Of a DNA stretch of 64,000 nucleotides, positions 1 through 11,248 are shown piece after piece. The translations under genes and the position numbers were made by a program. The notes under the pieces are model-generated. The model saw only the letters and a list, made by a program, of their open reading frames with translations. It did no database searches and was not told the origin of the DNA. Source of the stretch: Cristatella mucedo (Eukaryota; Bryozoa; Phylactolaemata; Cristatellidae). Position 1 is the first letter of the stretch; every line of letters begins with the position of its first letter. The stretch lies in assembly GCA_009760855.2 (NCBI GenBank), contig WPIO01000044.1, positions 1,745,393 to 1,809,392 on the forward strand. The letters run 5' to 3'.

Positions 1-60
1 CTGTGCAACACACACTCAGTCTTTGTGACTTTGTGGAGTTACAGAGGGAGATACATTAGA
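1..60 (+). mobile_element. LINE-B 3' tail remnant
   Basis: The first bases match the last 60 bp of the LINE-B copy that ends near 38294, including the stretch reading TTTGTGGAGTTACAG and the GAGATACATTA end. Only the extreme 3' end is in the window; the rest may lie to the left. The element's target-primed insertion leaves mostly 5'-truncated copies, so a short tail is expected. Confidence 0.6.
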
Positions 61-769
61 TAACAATAAATAATGTGCAATAATAACAATGAAAATAATA
101 ACAATACATTTGAATAGCACCTAAGGAGAACTAAATCGATTTCTAGGTATGTTACATATGCTGTAAAGAAAGTATGTTGATTGGTAAGAGAAAGCACACT
201 TAGAGTCGGCACCTAAAGGACGATTCGCATGGGCCTAGCAATGCTGTGAGAAACTTCACCACTTCCAGTTTATAGACACAAGCAAGCACACACTCACGCA
301 CATAAGCACACACACGTATACACACACATTTTCGAAGAGGTAGGGAGCAGCAGCAGCTATACACTTGGTGCTATCAGCCACGCCAGCTCCTTATCCAGGA
401 ACAGGAGAAGGTAGTGGATGATGGCTGAGATTCGAAAGCCAAGTGAATGTGCCTAGCGGCAGCCCACTCGTCCTACACTAACCCCCAATGCAATCCTGCA
501 AGAATCGGGTGGCATTTTGTATTTGATAATTAGTCCGGTATAACAGATGCCCGAATCTTACCCTATGCGAATGCGATTTATAAGCGCCATGTGCCAGGCA
601 GCAGCAAACAAGTAGGGGCAAACTACTCCAGGGGCCCAGCTGAAAGGTTGGGGGCCAGGCTGCCCCAACCAAAGTAGCAGCTGCTCAAGCACCCACACCC
701 TAAGAGAAGGCATAAGCTGAGTGGCAACTATTCCATCCACTGAGGGCTACCAACTTTTAAGTCACAGCC
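61..769. other. no supported feature
   Basis: AT-rich DNA with a short AC-rich patch near 284-330. The open frames on the minus strand here have no domain, splice context or family resemblance that I can see. Confidence 0.5.
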
Positions 770-920
770 AAGGGGTAGGGTGTGTTGCACTTCACGAGTC
801 CAGTCAGGGTTTCAAGACTAGCAACTGGCAGCTACCGATTGCCACAGCTTGGGTGAGAGGGTGATAGCCCCACAAGGCTTTACTCCAGCTATATAAATGA
901 GGTAATGAATCTGCTGACTT
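770..920 (+). mobile_element. SINE-A copy, degraded
   Basis: The 3' half resembles the other SINE-A copies: a GTGATAGCC motif, then a stretch close to GGCTTTACT, then GCTATATAAATGAGG. Upstream is a weak B-box-like AGGGTTTCAAGAC. The tRNA-like head is badly eroded, so the 5' limit is approximate. Confidence 0.4.
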
Positions 921-1009
921 CTACTTTTACTTCACAAGACATGGAATACAGCTTTATACACTTGCTGGAAGGCAAGGCTTCAGAAGAGCCAGTAGGGGTT
1001 TCTCTAGTG

Positions 1010-1128
1010 AGAAGCTGCCGAGCTGGTGCTTGCCTCAACCAAGGTCAAGGTAAATGCATTTGATGACCCAAGTTGTGGGCTATGTGAAGCACCTGAATGA
1101 AGAATACGTTCTCTCAGGGTGCTATGTA
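1010..1128 (+). mobile_element. SINE-B copy, degraded
   Basis: The end of this segment (GTGAAGCACCTGAATGAAG, then a TTCTCTCAGGGTGCTAT stretch) matches the tail of SINE-B copies at 47.3 and 62.3 kb and the LINE-A hairpin. The head contains CAACCAAGGTC and GGGCTATG, a decayed form of the tRNA-derived part. Confidence 0.5.
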
Positions 1129-1136
1129 AGTGCAAT

Positions 1137-1185
1137 ATATATGTAGGTTTATATACTTATATATATATGTATATATATATACATA

Positions 1186-1259
<74 letters not shown>

Positions 1260-1300
1260 CGTGAGTGTGTGTGTGTGAGTGTGTGCGCGTGTGTAAGCGA
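1137..1300 (+). repeat. (TA)n/(GT)n microsatellite
   Basis: A TA-rich stretch passes into about 30 GT units with a few interruptions. The long valine/cysteine reading frame across it is a product of the repeat and not a gene. Confidence 0.95.
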
Positions 1301-1954
1301 GGGTGCTCATTTAGATGGGCTAAATAAACAACTAGACCAACCCTCCCTCAGTATACACAGACAGCTCTTATTTTCAGATGAACTACAATTTTTAAAAGGC
1401 GAACAGTTTAAAGATAATGTCTCTAATGAGTTAGTATGGAATTTATTTCTTAGACAGGTCTTGCGAGCTTTGTTGAGCTTGCATTTGATTCGCAGCTGGA
1501 GACCCGTAAAATGTGGTACACATTTCTTTTAGGCAGTGAGTCGAAAGAAGTTTCACAAGTGTGCCTTTGATGCTCAGCTTAAGGCTAGTTCCAGTTGGGG
1601 AGTTACAGTGTTTTTTAGAGGGCCTACAGAACATATCCACTCAGACTTCAAGTAGAAGATTCTCATCTCCTACTATTCTACTCCAGTTTGAAATTTAGAT
1701 CCTTGCTACGTCCTATCTATGCCCTTGAGAATTAGCACATCTACTTCAATCAACGATGGTCATAATCACAAGCACCTACCCACACAAACCATACCTACAT
1801 GCACTTGGAAGGTAACTGACATACTCAGACTATGCACGTGTTACGTGCACACATAGATAAAAATATGCACACATACATCCAGCATTTGAACAGGGCCATA
1901 CATGCCAATGCTCAAGCAGAAATGTATTCGGGGCACCGGGTGCATGTATGCAAG
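1301..1954. other. no supported feature
   Basis: Unique-looking AT-rich DNA. Near 1740-1950 it becomes CA-rich and leads into the next microsatellite. Confidence 0.5.
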
Positions 1955-1989
<35 letters not shown>

Positions 1990-2015
1990 CGACGTGCAAG
2001 CGCACACATGCACAC
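1955..2015 (+). repeat. (GT)n/(CA)n microsatellite
   Basis: About 17 GT units followed by a short CA-rich segment. Confidence 0.9.
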
Positions 2016-2702
2016 ATATACCTATGAACATATTAAATAAACTTTGCACAGGGAATGTCTAGCAAAATCTGCAGCCACACCACGATTACTATAATGTTGC
2101 AAAAGAGACCAGCTATATAGATGCTGCCAGAAGAGAACACGAAATTTGATCTTGATTGATTTTGTTAGCACTAGGCTACAGGCCAGTATGCCTTTATCGA
2201 GCCGATGGTGCCTATAATGTTTCTCCGATAAAGTGATCAGACGATCACCAAAAGATGCCTATGAAGCAGCTACATTTGGTTGCTGCATGCACTATTTTCG
2301 CTCTAGTCAATCCAATGTAGTGCAATATGTGCTTTGTGAATAGCACTCTGCAAAAGAAAGGCACATCTGTCGCAGTATGCCATCTGCTGGTTGAGCAGCT
2401 GAAAACATGTCTTACATTGCTAAATCCACTGAAAAAACATTGAACACAAAGTCACATTGAGAAATTTGCTTGGCAAGCATACACTTGTCAGGTTAGCCAA
2501 CTTAATCCACATGATTATAACTGTTATATCCTGCTTCTACTAGGGTAATCATATTACCACACAGTAGTAGGTTGGGAGCTCACATTTTCTTCCATGCAAT
2601 ATATCGGGTTAGTTAAAATGCACATTCCAATAAACTTAGCGATAATAATAGTAGTGATAAGTAAAGTAATAGTAAATACAGAAATGGTTTAATTATCTAT
2701 CC
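2016..2702. other. no supported feature
   Basis: AT-rich DNA without a convincing exon, repeat or RNA gene. Confidence 0.5.
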
Positions 2703-3262
2703 ATTTAAAAACACGCCTATTTAGGACAGCATTTCTTACGCAACGACATCTACTCTCCAACTGCCGACTATGGCACATCTTTTTCAGCGGTCCTGAACTG
2801 CGACTTCTATGCTACTCACTACCTCAACTGCTCCCCTAACTCTGCTATGCTTCCCACTTTCTCTTTGTTGCGTGAGACGAAGTCTGTTGGCTACCGAATG
2901 CATACCGAAAGCCGCTTAGGCTGTGAGTGCACTATACAAAACTCTCCTGCGTAATACCCACACGGTCTATATGACTTTGTGGAGTTACTGACGGAGATAC
3001 ATTACATTACATTTAGTGGGTCCCTGTGATTCGTCCTTCATGTGCTTATGCATGCTGAAACTGTGCATGCTGCCACTAACCACATTTGCATGCTGACCCT
3101 GTGCATGTCACCCCTAACCATGTTATTCATTTTGTTTGTTTATCAAGCATGATTTTACTCACCATTTAATTGCATTTCCCTTTGCAGCAAATGTAAAGCG
3201 CCTAGAGAGAGATTACGTTCTCTGAGAGCGCTTTATCAAGTGCATTATTATTATTATTATTA
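2703..3262 (+). mobile_element. LINE-A 3' end, split by a LINE-B insertion
   Basis: The first 30 bp code the last residues of the LINE-A protein (the FKTRLFRTAF segment). After a LINE-B insert the element resumes with its 3' UTR (the GTGGGTCCCTGTGATTCG stretch, then the ATGCTGACCCTGTGCATG repeat-like part), the AAAGCGCCTAGAGAGAG hairpin and an (ATT)n tail ending near 3262. It is 5'-truncated within the last codons of the reverse transcriptase ORF. Confidence 0.85.
2735..3009 (+). mobile_element. LINE-B 3' fragment inserted in LINE-A
   Basis: Near-identical to the last 280 bp of the LINE-B copy at 37.1-38.3 kb, starting at CTTACGCAACGACATC and ending in GAGATACATTACATTAC. CATTT is found on both sides (2730-2734 and 3010-3014) as a probable target-site duplication. 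The uninterrupted LINE-A at 46.45 kb shows the empty site. Confidence 0.85.
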
Positions 3263-3590
3263 CTTCAAAAATGACAGACTTTAACTTGCTGCAGATATTG
3301 TACGCATCCACTCTTCTCCGGGGGCTACAGATGTATAGAAAACTTTGCTCTCGGTTACTTAGTATTGACGATTCCTCACTGATGCTGACAGATCCGATCA
3401 AAATGCCCTGCTTTAAAGATCGTGCAGTTATCTTGCCAGACATATTTCACATCTAAGCATAAAAAGCTCAGCAATGACTAATACCTTATTTCTTCTGTAG
3501 CAACCAAGAGCAGCTGTTACTACAAGCTTGCTCGCTACTCTGCCAATAAGAAGTCATGTGCCAATGCTTAATATTACACACAGCACACAC
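3263..3590. other. no supported feature
   Basis: Open frames of about 60-76 codons exist on both strands but show no domain or splice context. Confidence 0.5.
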
Positions 3591-3650
3591 ACTCATACAC
3601 ACTCACTCATACAGACACTTACACATAAATTTACAGAAATTTGCATGCAT

Positions 3651-3709
<59 letters not shown>

Positions 3710-3885
3710 AACACACACTCACACGCAAGCACACTCACACGCAAGCACACTCACACGCAAGCACACACACATGCACCTAGATGCACATACATGCACACGC
3801 ACGTGCACACACACATGCATGTAAACACAATGCTCGTGCAAACACACATCTCTCATGGAGACACACACACATACACTTAGGCACT
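3591..3885 (+). repeat. (CA)n microsatellite with degenerate flanks
   Basis: A pure CA array of about 28 units (3651-3706) is followed by tandem copies of an approximately 18-bp ACTCACACGCAAGCACAC unit and more CA-rich sequence. Threonine/histidine-rich frames here come from the repeat. Confidence 0.95.
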
Positions 3886-4676
3886 CACAAATGTGCCCTC
3901 ACGAATACCCATGTACACACAGATGCACATGCTGACATGAAGGTTACTCTCTATCTATCAGTCTCTCTCCCCCTCGGTCGTTCTGACTTTGTGCATGTCG
4001 CCTTATAAAGCATTGATACTGTGATTGGATTTTAGGTTGGATGAGCTATAGAATAGTCACTAGCATAATAGTCAATTAGGTTTTGTGGCTTTCGGGAGTT
4101 ACAGGCTGATATAGAAGACAGATAGATTTAGCCAACAACCACTATCGTGAAGGAATGACAGAGTTTCTAAAACATGCGTAGTGCAAACATAGAGAAAACC
4201 ATATAGCTGTGTATCATGCATCACCTATGGTTATGCTCAAGGCCAAGGTTAGTCTCGCCTAGCACCAGCATCAGAGTTTTGCCAGCTGCTGGCCACCACC
4301 AGATCTCGACACAGAGACCAAGCACCGATAACGACTTAGCTTCGCAGCTTCTCCGTGTAGAGGGTCACACGTGTACACGCACACAGATGCACTCACACAT
4401 GTTAAACATGCGATGAAATCAAGCATGGCCTGTTATCGTGCGGTCAATAAAACATGTGTTATGCTTTCGTGCAACGAGGTCTACATACTCCAGATACAGT
4501 GTTACGCTACAAGAGCACGACCCAAGGTAAACCTGGGGACTTTTACTGCTTAGAGGTCATTTTTGTGATAGAGAAGTAACACCGAAAGTTAATACGTGTA
4601 TATATAAGTTCTGAAGTTTTTAACACTTTATAATTCAGACGGCAATTCTTCAGGGATATGTTGCACGACAACTCAC
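3886..4676. other. no supported feature; possible LINE-B trace
   Basis: Mostly unassigned. Around 4080-4115 a TTTTGTGGCTTTCGGGAGTT stretch resembles the LINE-B tail, but it is too short to call. The downstream part would be intron of the HMG-box gene, whose next exon I could not find inside the window. Confidence 0.4.
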
Positions 4677-4806
4677 CTGGTGCTGATCATGTTGTTAGGC
4701 TCACCGGGATACTGCTGCTTCAGCTGCTTTCTCATCTCATTAGAAAAGAGCATGAAAGCGTTGAGAGGCCTGGGAATCTTTTTTATTTCACCGTTGACCA
4801 CTTGCA
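4677..4806 (-). CDS. exon of an HMG-box protein (first half of the HMG box)
   Basis: A minus-strand exon with an acceptor preceded by CCTTTTTGCAATTTCAG and a GTGAGT donor. It carries 2 nt, 42 codons and 2 nt, with no stop. The protein contains KKIPRPLNAFMLFSNEMRKQ followed by a KQQYPGEPNNMIST segment. This is the start of an HMG box: the basic/proline arm, the NAFM(L/V) core of helix 1 and the turn before helix 2. Sequence-specific HMG boxes (SOX, TCF/LEF, BBX, fungal MATA types) share this layout and bend DNA in the nucleus. The second half (helix 3, with its Trp and Tyr) must be on a later exon, probably left of the window. I cannot assign a subfamily; the IPRP arm differs from typical SOX (KRPMNAFMVW) and TCF (KKPLNAFMLY). 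Confidence 0.7.
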
Positions 4807-5608
4807 CTGAAATTGCAAAAAGGCTGCTTTCAAGCACGAGTCACGAGAAACCTCACTCAAGCTCCTACAGCCAGCATGCAGCCGATCGTTTGCATTCCTC
4901 ACTTGTTCTGGTGGGTCGACCTAGGTCGACACCTAGGCATCAACCTAGGCATCCCCTAAGATTGGCCAGGCATGTTCCTCTGCTTGCACAAGCAACGGTG
5001 TAACGTTGTGTTAGCTCGGAGCTTTCTAATACAGTCCAATAGGCACGAGACCGATTGGTTGGTTCAGTGGTCTGTTGAACTGATGCTGATGTCTCAATCA
5101 ATATCACCCGACTTCGAACTAGGGTCTAGCACTCACAGTGCGATGGGCTCAGGGCATAGACTAGATCTCGACTACGTAAGAGAGCTCGTAACAGTGTTTT
5201 TGTGAGACCAAACGCGGCAATTAGGTTATTGCAATACAAGGCATACCTGAAAATTATTTGAAACTTTTCAGAAGAGCTGGTAACTGCGACCAGCACATGT
5301 TGGCTTTACTCGTAATCACAGCAGTGCTAAAACGTGCCAAGCCAGCGAAGCTTCTGCTTGACACGTGGCAGTCGATTCTCGCCAAGATCCAAGGCAAAGC
5401 GGTATCATATAAGAACTGTTACCCTCAAGCTACGAGCCCACCCGACGCACAACTACAGAAGTATTTACTAATGATGCAGTCGCTGAGGAGCTGCAGCGGA
5501 GGGAAACCTTGTATCTTCCCTACGATACACGATGACAAATAACCTGCTATTCAGACCAGGGTCAGCTGGACAGAGCCACCCCACGCTTGCTAATACTGGA
5601 CGACTTAC
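4807..5608 (-). other. putative intron 1 of the HMG-box gene
   Basis: Lies between the first-exon donor and the HMG exon acceptor. It holds a small cluster of CCTAGGCATC repeats at 4919-4955 and nothing else that I can support. Confidence 0.45.
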
Positions 5609-5702
5609 TGTTGCCGCGGACGAGAGCTTCGCTGTAAACTCTGGCGTCGTCACCGCGGCCGTCGCCGCAGATACCATCGGCGACGCACGGAACGATAGCC
5701 AT
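5609..5702 (-). CDS. putative first coding exon of the HMG-box gene
   Basis: On the minus strand an ATG in good context (GTCATGG) opens 31 codons that run in phase to a consensus GTAAGT donor. The exon is CpG-rich and codes MAIVPCVADGICG and an acidic/charged remainder. It leaves one base, which joins the 2-nt start of the next exon 800 bp downstream, so phase is preserved across the junction. An alternative is that this exon is mostly 5' UTR: the join A|TG itself creates an ATG just before the HMG exon's QVVNG. No domain is visible in the 31 residues. Confidence 0.45.
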
Positions 5703-5880
5703 GACCAATAATAAGGAATGCGTGTCCTCCCAATGTGTATTATTAATTGTTACCAGCACCGATGCGTACGTAGCCTCCCATTGTCGGAAAGGCTGGCCCG
5801 TTTGAAATTCAGGACGCCGGCGCTGCGTTTCTGAGCGGCGCGAGAGCTGGGGTTAAGGCGGAACGACCGATCTGAGTCGC
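5703..5880 (-). promoter_or_regulatory. CpG-rich putative promoter/5' UTR of the HMG-box gene
   Basis: CpG density is high from about 5600 to 5880 (runs such as GGACGCCGGCGCTGCG and GAGCGGCGCGAGAG), unlike the surrounding AT-rich DNA. It lies directly upstream of the minus-strand ATG. No TATA box is evident. Confidence 0.35.
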
Positions 5881-6514
5881 ATTCAGCTTTACATTGCGAC
5901 ATTCCGCAAGCGGCTGCTTCCAAGCCAATGAGCGGGTAATCCTAATGTATGGCTCGGGGGCCACGCAAGCATTAGCAAACCAAGTCTTTTGGCTTCTCTG
6001 TGTTAGCGAGCTTCACCCAAAACTTCATGGAAAACAGTGTTTGCGTATGCAGCGAAGAGGACTTATAATGTTCGCTATTTACTTTGTCTTGGTTAAATAG
6101 TACACGGTCGATACAGGTTCGTTGTGTAATCTGCTCAAGTAACATGGTAAATACAGACGTTATGGGAGTTTATCAGAACCAATATTCGCTTATGCTCATT
6201 ACGACTTTTGCGTCTCAACGCATTCTTGATCCAAATAATGTGGGATGCACTCATGCGGCCACTTGTGCGATAGTCAGTAAATCCATGCGACGCTTCTTAC
6301 GAACTTTCAGTTATGCATAGAGCGTGGATGCCAGACCGAAGCCGGCACGTTCTACATCGCCACCTTGCGACTTCCTATCTGCTTTCCCGCACTGCGCTAG
6401 CTAGACCGCACTATCTAATACAGAGCTTAGAAGCTTGGCTTAACCTAGTCTGATGAGACCATCTGTTGCGTATTAGGTCGCAGCGATCCCCCGCCAGCGT
6501 TGGCTCAATTCTCA

Positions 6515-6516
<2 letters not shown>
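5881..6516. other. no supported feature
   Basis: Mixed-composition DNA with short unremarkable open frames. Confidence 0.5.
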
Positions 6517-6591
<75 letters not shown>

Positions 6592-6675
6592 CTCACTCTC
6601 AATTTCTCTCTCCTCACTCTCAATTTCTCTCTCCCACTCTCTCTCTCTCTCTCTCGCCGCCCTCACTCTCTCTCT
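6517..6675 (+). repeat. (TC)n microsatellite with an internal duplication
   Basis: A long TC array. At 6592-6631 a 20-bp unit containing CACTCTCAATTTCTCTCTC occurs twice in tandem. Leu/Ser-rich and Glu/Arg-rich frames on the two strands are artefacts of the repeat. Confidence 0.95.
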
Positions 6676-6706
6676 CACACGTTTTATCCCGCAGTTTGTG
6701 CTGGTC

Positions 6707-6710
6707 TGTA

Positions 6711-6741
<31 letters not shown>

Positions 6742-6767
6742 TGGTCTATCTGTCTGTCTGTATGTCT
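6707..6767 (+). repeat. (TCTG)n tetranucleotide repeat
   Basis: About 13 TGTC units with a few substitutions, close to the TC array. Confidence 0.95.
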
Positions 6768-6779
6768 TCCCATTTTTTT

Positions 6780-7852
6780 TATTGAAATAGCCGGGAGCTG
6801 ATGAATTGCTGAGCGGCAGGCACATGTGCAGCAGCACTCTTTCTTTTGTATTGGCGGCTAGTCTCCGCTGACGTTTTAGTACTAGAGAAATTTAGTTATA
6901 GTCGTCAGCCAAGTTGATTAGTCGAAACCTTATCAACCACTTTATTTCTGGATCAAATACTCATATAGCTTAAAAGGGTAGTGATGTGCTATGAACTAGT
7001 GAGTGATTGTCAACGAAGAATCTCGACATACTCGGAAGTTACGGCTTCATTTGCCTTGGAAGCTGTACCTTTCGGACAGGTATGAACAGGGTTCCAAACT
7101 CACTGAACTGAATTGGCTGCCAACCAATCGTCACGATGCCTGCATCTTAGGCCTGGTTTAGCTCTTCTGGCAACAACGTAAATGGAACAGGCTGTGATTT
7201 GCCGAAGACTGGCTATACGGATGTCTAAAAAAGGCACCTCACTGGACTAAACTCACGTTCCCGATATTCTTTTAAAAAAATCCATGAGCTCTTTGCAGAC
7301 TTCTGGATTGTTGAAGCATAAGGTCACGTTTGAGATCCTCTAAGATAGCCCAAACGTCGCTGTTTGATGCACTAATGAGGATATTCACCAAACTGTGGAG
7401 AAGTGAAATTACGTTACGGCTCAGACGATTAGGCAAGGCGATAAAGTCAAGTTTCAAACTAAATGCATCCTGAGCTGAATACAAGGCACTCTCGGCTTGA
7501 AGAATACCGAACATTGATAGAGGGCACTTCAAAGAATGCCGAGCGCAAGTGGAGAGTGTTTTGAAAACGTCTTTTGTTTATCCGTGACTAAACTATGCAA
7601 TGGCTTATCCCATTCCTGCGAGACGTCTTAAATAGAATTACTGGCGGTGCTGGCATCTACTTCAAAATTGATAAACTTTCCATTCAGCTGAATACGCTTC
7701 TAGCTGCGAGACAGTTTTGAAAATCGTATCAGCTGTCACTTTCTTGATCATATAAAGATGTCAAGCCTCATTTTTACAAGCTCTACTATTTAACATTGCT
7801 GTGATGATTGCGGAAAATGCAAAGATATGAGATGAAACAATAGTGGCGGTTT
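6780..7852. other. no supported feature
   Basis: A minus-strand open frame at 7272-7532 (86 codons) has a plain amphipathic composition, but no family and no splice signals are recognised. Confidence 0.45.
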
Positions 7853-7975
7853 ACCCCAGTGATTAAGAGGTTCCACCTCTAACCAAGGTCAACGTGAATA
7901 TATTCAATGACCAAGGTCATGGCTCGAGCCGCGAGGTATATGCGCAGCGACTGAATATTCATTAAGGTCTCACAT
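7853..7975 (+). mobile_element. SINE-B copy, degraded
   Basis: Contains an A-box-like TTACCCCAGTGATTAAG, a CAAGGTCATGGCTCGAGCC B-box region followed by GAGGTATATG, then GACTGAATATTCATTAAG where the LINE-A-like tail should be. Similar to the copy at 62.3 kb but more eroded. Confidence 0.5.
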
Positions 7976-7994
7976 CTTGTTAAACAAAGGAATT

Positions 7995-8034
7995 ATATAT
8001 ATATGTATATATATATATGTGTGTGTGTGTGTAT
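7995..8034 (+). repeat. (TA)n(TG)n microsatellite
   Basis: A short TATA run followed by seven TG units. Confidence 0.85.
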
Positions 8035-8696
8035 ACTGGCGAATGTTCGTAGTTGGGACATCCCCAAACTGGTCTCAAGTGTGAACCATTGTCGAATAAA
8101 CTACGTTTACACTGTGGAACAGTTCGTTGTTCGGTGTCAAGATTAACATGGTTGTGGGGCTGTGGCTGGAAAATTTGCTTTCATTTGACAGCAAGAGAGA
8201 TCTCGAAAGACGGAGCTAGTAAAGGGGCAAATGGAAATTAAGCAGAAGCTCCTCCGGAATACGTATCTGCTGCCGCTTTTCTGTAAATACTCATATATAA
8301 CAGTCATCGCAATTAATAATTGTCCGACCCAAACCAGATATAAATTGATGCAGTGATGAGCAAGCAGAGTTGAACTTCCCTTTGAATTTTCACTGCGATA
8401 GGCGAATTATTAGCCGACATGTAGATTTTACATGGCACAAAGAAATAAAGCTGCTTAAAAGTCACAAGTATGCAACTCAACTATCTGCAATTAAACACTT
8501 AGATATACTAAGTTTAAATCAGTTGGGACACAAGTCATATTATTGTGAGAGCGGTTAGTTCTTTATTTATAGATATTTTTCCTTCGGATTTACTTACAGG
8601 TTAGACATAGCTTGGAATGTAACTTTCTCTTTTAATTAGGAAATAGTCAAAAATTCCGATCCCATTGCTAAGATGTTTGTGTTTTCCTTGTAATCT
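8035..8696. other. no supported feature
   Basis: AT-rich DNA with no convincing exon or repeat. Confidence 0.5.
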
Positions 8697-8945
8697 TCCT
8701 CCATCTGTAACTCCACAAAGCCACAAAACTATGGGTGTTATGCAGCAGAGTTCTGTATAGCCCACGCACAGCTTAAGCGGCTTTCGGACGCATTAGGTAG
8801 CCTAAAGACTTCATCTCACGCACCACAGAAAAGTGTGAAGCAAAAGAGTCAGGAGAGCAGTTGAGGTAGTGAGTGAGTAGCACGGAAATAGCAGCCCACG
8901 ACCGCTCGAAAGAATGTGCCGTAGTCGGCAGCTGGAGGTATCCTA
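8697..8945 (-). mobile_element. LINE-B 3' fragment
   Basis: Read on the minus strand it matches the end of LINE-B: a decayed C-terminal coding part (the SLLRETKSVGY region), GCTTAAGCTGTGCGTGGGC, then CTTTGTGGAGTTACAGATGG. It is 5'-truncated and has several substitutions. Confidence 0.75.
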
Positions 8946-10129
8946 AACAAATATTCAATTGTTGGATACAGTTTTTAAGTTTTTCCCGATATACCATTAA
9001 AAAACTTGTTCGTATCTATGGCATTGAGAAGTCAATTTGATAGTGGCGGAGGGTGACAGGCTTTCGACAGCTGTCGTTGAGTGGGCCAGCTCTATTAGAA
9101 CTCAGTGGTTGAGAGCACAACTCAGGTCTAGTGCCAAGTCAGCTAATTCCGAAGCACAACTGCCTATTATCCGGCTTCTACTTTCATACTCTTTGGCCAC
9201 AGACTTTCGAATAATATAATCAGAGCAATTACAATTCATTAAACGTGAATAATATCATTCATAACCTGACTGACTTAGAACTTTGCCGTTTCAGTTTCCC
9301 CGATCTGCTACTAACCACCATAGGGCTATTGACAATAAGTGTAATTGACCGTGACCTAACCTTTGGGCAGGGGTATAGGTAAAGTATCGTGCCTTCTGGG
9401 TAATTAGTCGTGCTTGGCAGAGCCCGACGCCTTAGTTACGTACAGCCAACGGTAACTAGACTATCCCACTGGCCAATGGCCTTAACTACCGTTATCGCTA
9501 GACATCAAACCTATCTCTCTGGCGTATGTTTGATAATTTTGAGTGGTGCTGTTACAACACAAACACCTTCGTAGCAAGTGCTGCTCAATTCAAAGGCAAC
9601 ATCTGAAATTAGAGCTTGGATACCGAGAACTAGTACAGTTTGCCTGAGATTGGAGACCGCGATATGGGCTCCCGGCTGATTTTGGATGTCACGATTCTAA
9701 TTGGTCTACGGTGCCATCAAAACTGTTGAATAGCAATCGCTCCGGTGGTGGCTATTCTGGAGGAGTCTCGCGGACACGAGCACATACATAAGCAGTAAAC
9801 GAGACACAATCTTTGTTTCTCTCAACGCGTACATATACGAGTGCTCGATGAATCACAGCAGCCGTCAAATGGCTTAATTATTGGTAGCATGTGCAGAGTG
9901 CATACGTATTAGTATCAAGTATCATTAGTATCAAGGCTCTGAGCCAATTCCTGCACCAGCATGCATCCCGCACACACAACGAAACTATTGGGCCATCTCG
10001 TGCAACTGCGGTGTCATTCATGCTGACGTTACAAAATTAACAGGGCGCCCACCACCAGCCTGTGGTTATCTTCACACGCCTCGTGCCTGTGGTTTGATTA
10101 TATGCAGGCCGGTACCGATCCTTTCCTAA
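8946..10129. other. no supported feature
   Basis: About 1.2 kb of unassigned DNA. Nothing resembles an exon with both splice sites, and no family match is evident. Confidence 0.5.
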
Positions 10130-10402
10130 ACAGCTGTTGGGAGCATCATCGAGAGGAGCCTATGCACAGCTGTGGTCCGCCTCTAATGAGGCGTGGACGC
10201 AGGCCGATAAGCCGCTGGTGAACTGATGGTGGATTCACCATCGGGGTCAGCCAATGCTCAGCCGTGGTCGAGTAGAGGGCACTCGAGTGGGAAAGAGAAG
10301 GGGGGCGAAAGAAGTCGTGCTCCATTCGGCTCTGTGATTAGTATAATAAATAGTTGGTGTTGGTCCTGTGCCAGCGTTCTGCGTGCTGTGCTAACCAAAC
10401 AA
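10130..10402 (+). mobile_element. LTR-like fragment (solo LTR?)
   Basis: Homologous to the segment at 30116-30412. Both share an ACAGCTGTT start, GCACAGCTGTGGTCCGCCT, ATGGTGGATTCACCATC and an end with a poly(A) signal (AATAAA), TTGGTGTTGGTCC and CTGCGTGCT. The poly(A)-signal end also resembles the LTR end at 34.25 kb. This organisation suggests the R-U5 end of an LTR. Confidence 0.5.
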
Positions 10403-11248
10403 CAATGCCGGCAAGGAGTACTATTTATGGAGTTCGCAGAGGCAGGGCGAGGCAACTTCCTGGTCAAGTGATATCGCCTCTATCGGGGGGGGGGGGTGGG
10501 CAAAATACCAGATAGCAAGCGTAACTCGCTCATAGCAGTCGTATGTACCAGCATGTCCCAGAAAATAAGTGAGTGGGCTCCAAAGCCAGAGGTGGTGCCC
10601 CTTTTCACAGGTATGTGGCAGTTTTATTTTAGCAACCGGGCAAACCTAATGTGCACCAATGCTTTGTCATGGTGAAGGGGGCTGGATGGCAGAGCATCCT
10701 GCATTAGGCTATCGGTTTTAACCAACTGCATCTTGATTGATAAATCCGCATTAATTAAGAAAATGCAAATAGATCATACTATCAGGGTCGATTCGTGGTA
10801 ATTAGCTATTTGCAGCTATTGGAATCTCAGCTTTTAAGTATTTTCTCCCGGAAAAACTCCCCCCGGATGTTGATATTTAAGCTGGGGTGGATATGCGATA
10901 CATTCGGGTAGCCTGTTATTATATTGGGGAATTACATTGAGAATGCACAAACTCAGCCACACGCTCGTGTTCAGCTAGCACACGCTATGTTGTCAACATG
11001 CAATCGAGAATACTTGTTCACAACATAACGAGAGTTGATACACGATCCAGAATGCTTATTTGTGTGAGGGTTCAGAAAAGCTTCGCCACACCAATCTTGT
11101 TAAAACTGCTACGCCTAGGTTTGAGAGGAATGAATGCTAAAACATCAAAGAGAAAATAATTGAGGCCAAGTTACATACTTGAGTGAAGACGACTAGGTAC
11201 CCCTCATTACCGAATAGTAGATCACCTCATCTACTGAGTCCTTGCCAG
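10403..11248. other. no supported feature
   Basis: Contains an 11-base G run near 10485 but no gene or repeat that I can place. Confidence 0.5.

Noticed and set aside
1119-1532. 137-codon frame across the GT repeat
   Set aside because: Most of its length is the microsatellite translated as Cys-Val; the same holds for Thr/His frames at 3528-3880 and Leu/Ser or Glu/Arg frames at 6466-6837.
7272-7532. 86-codon minus-strand frame as a gene
   Set aside because: No domain, no splice signals, no neighbouring exon in phase.
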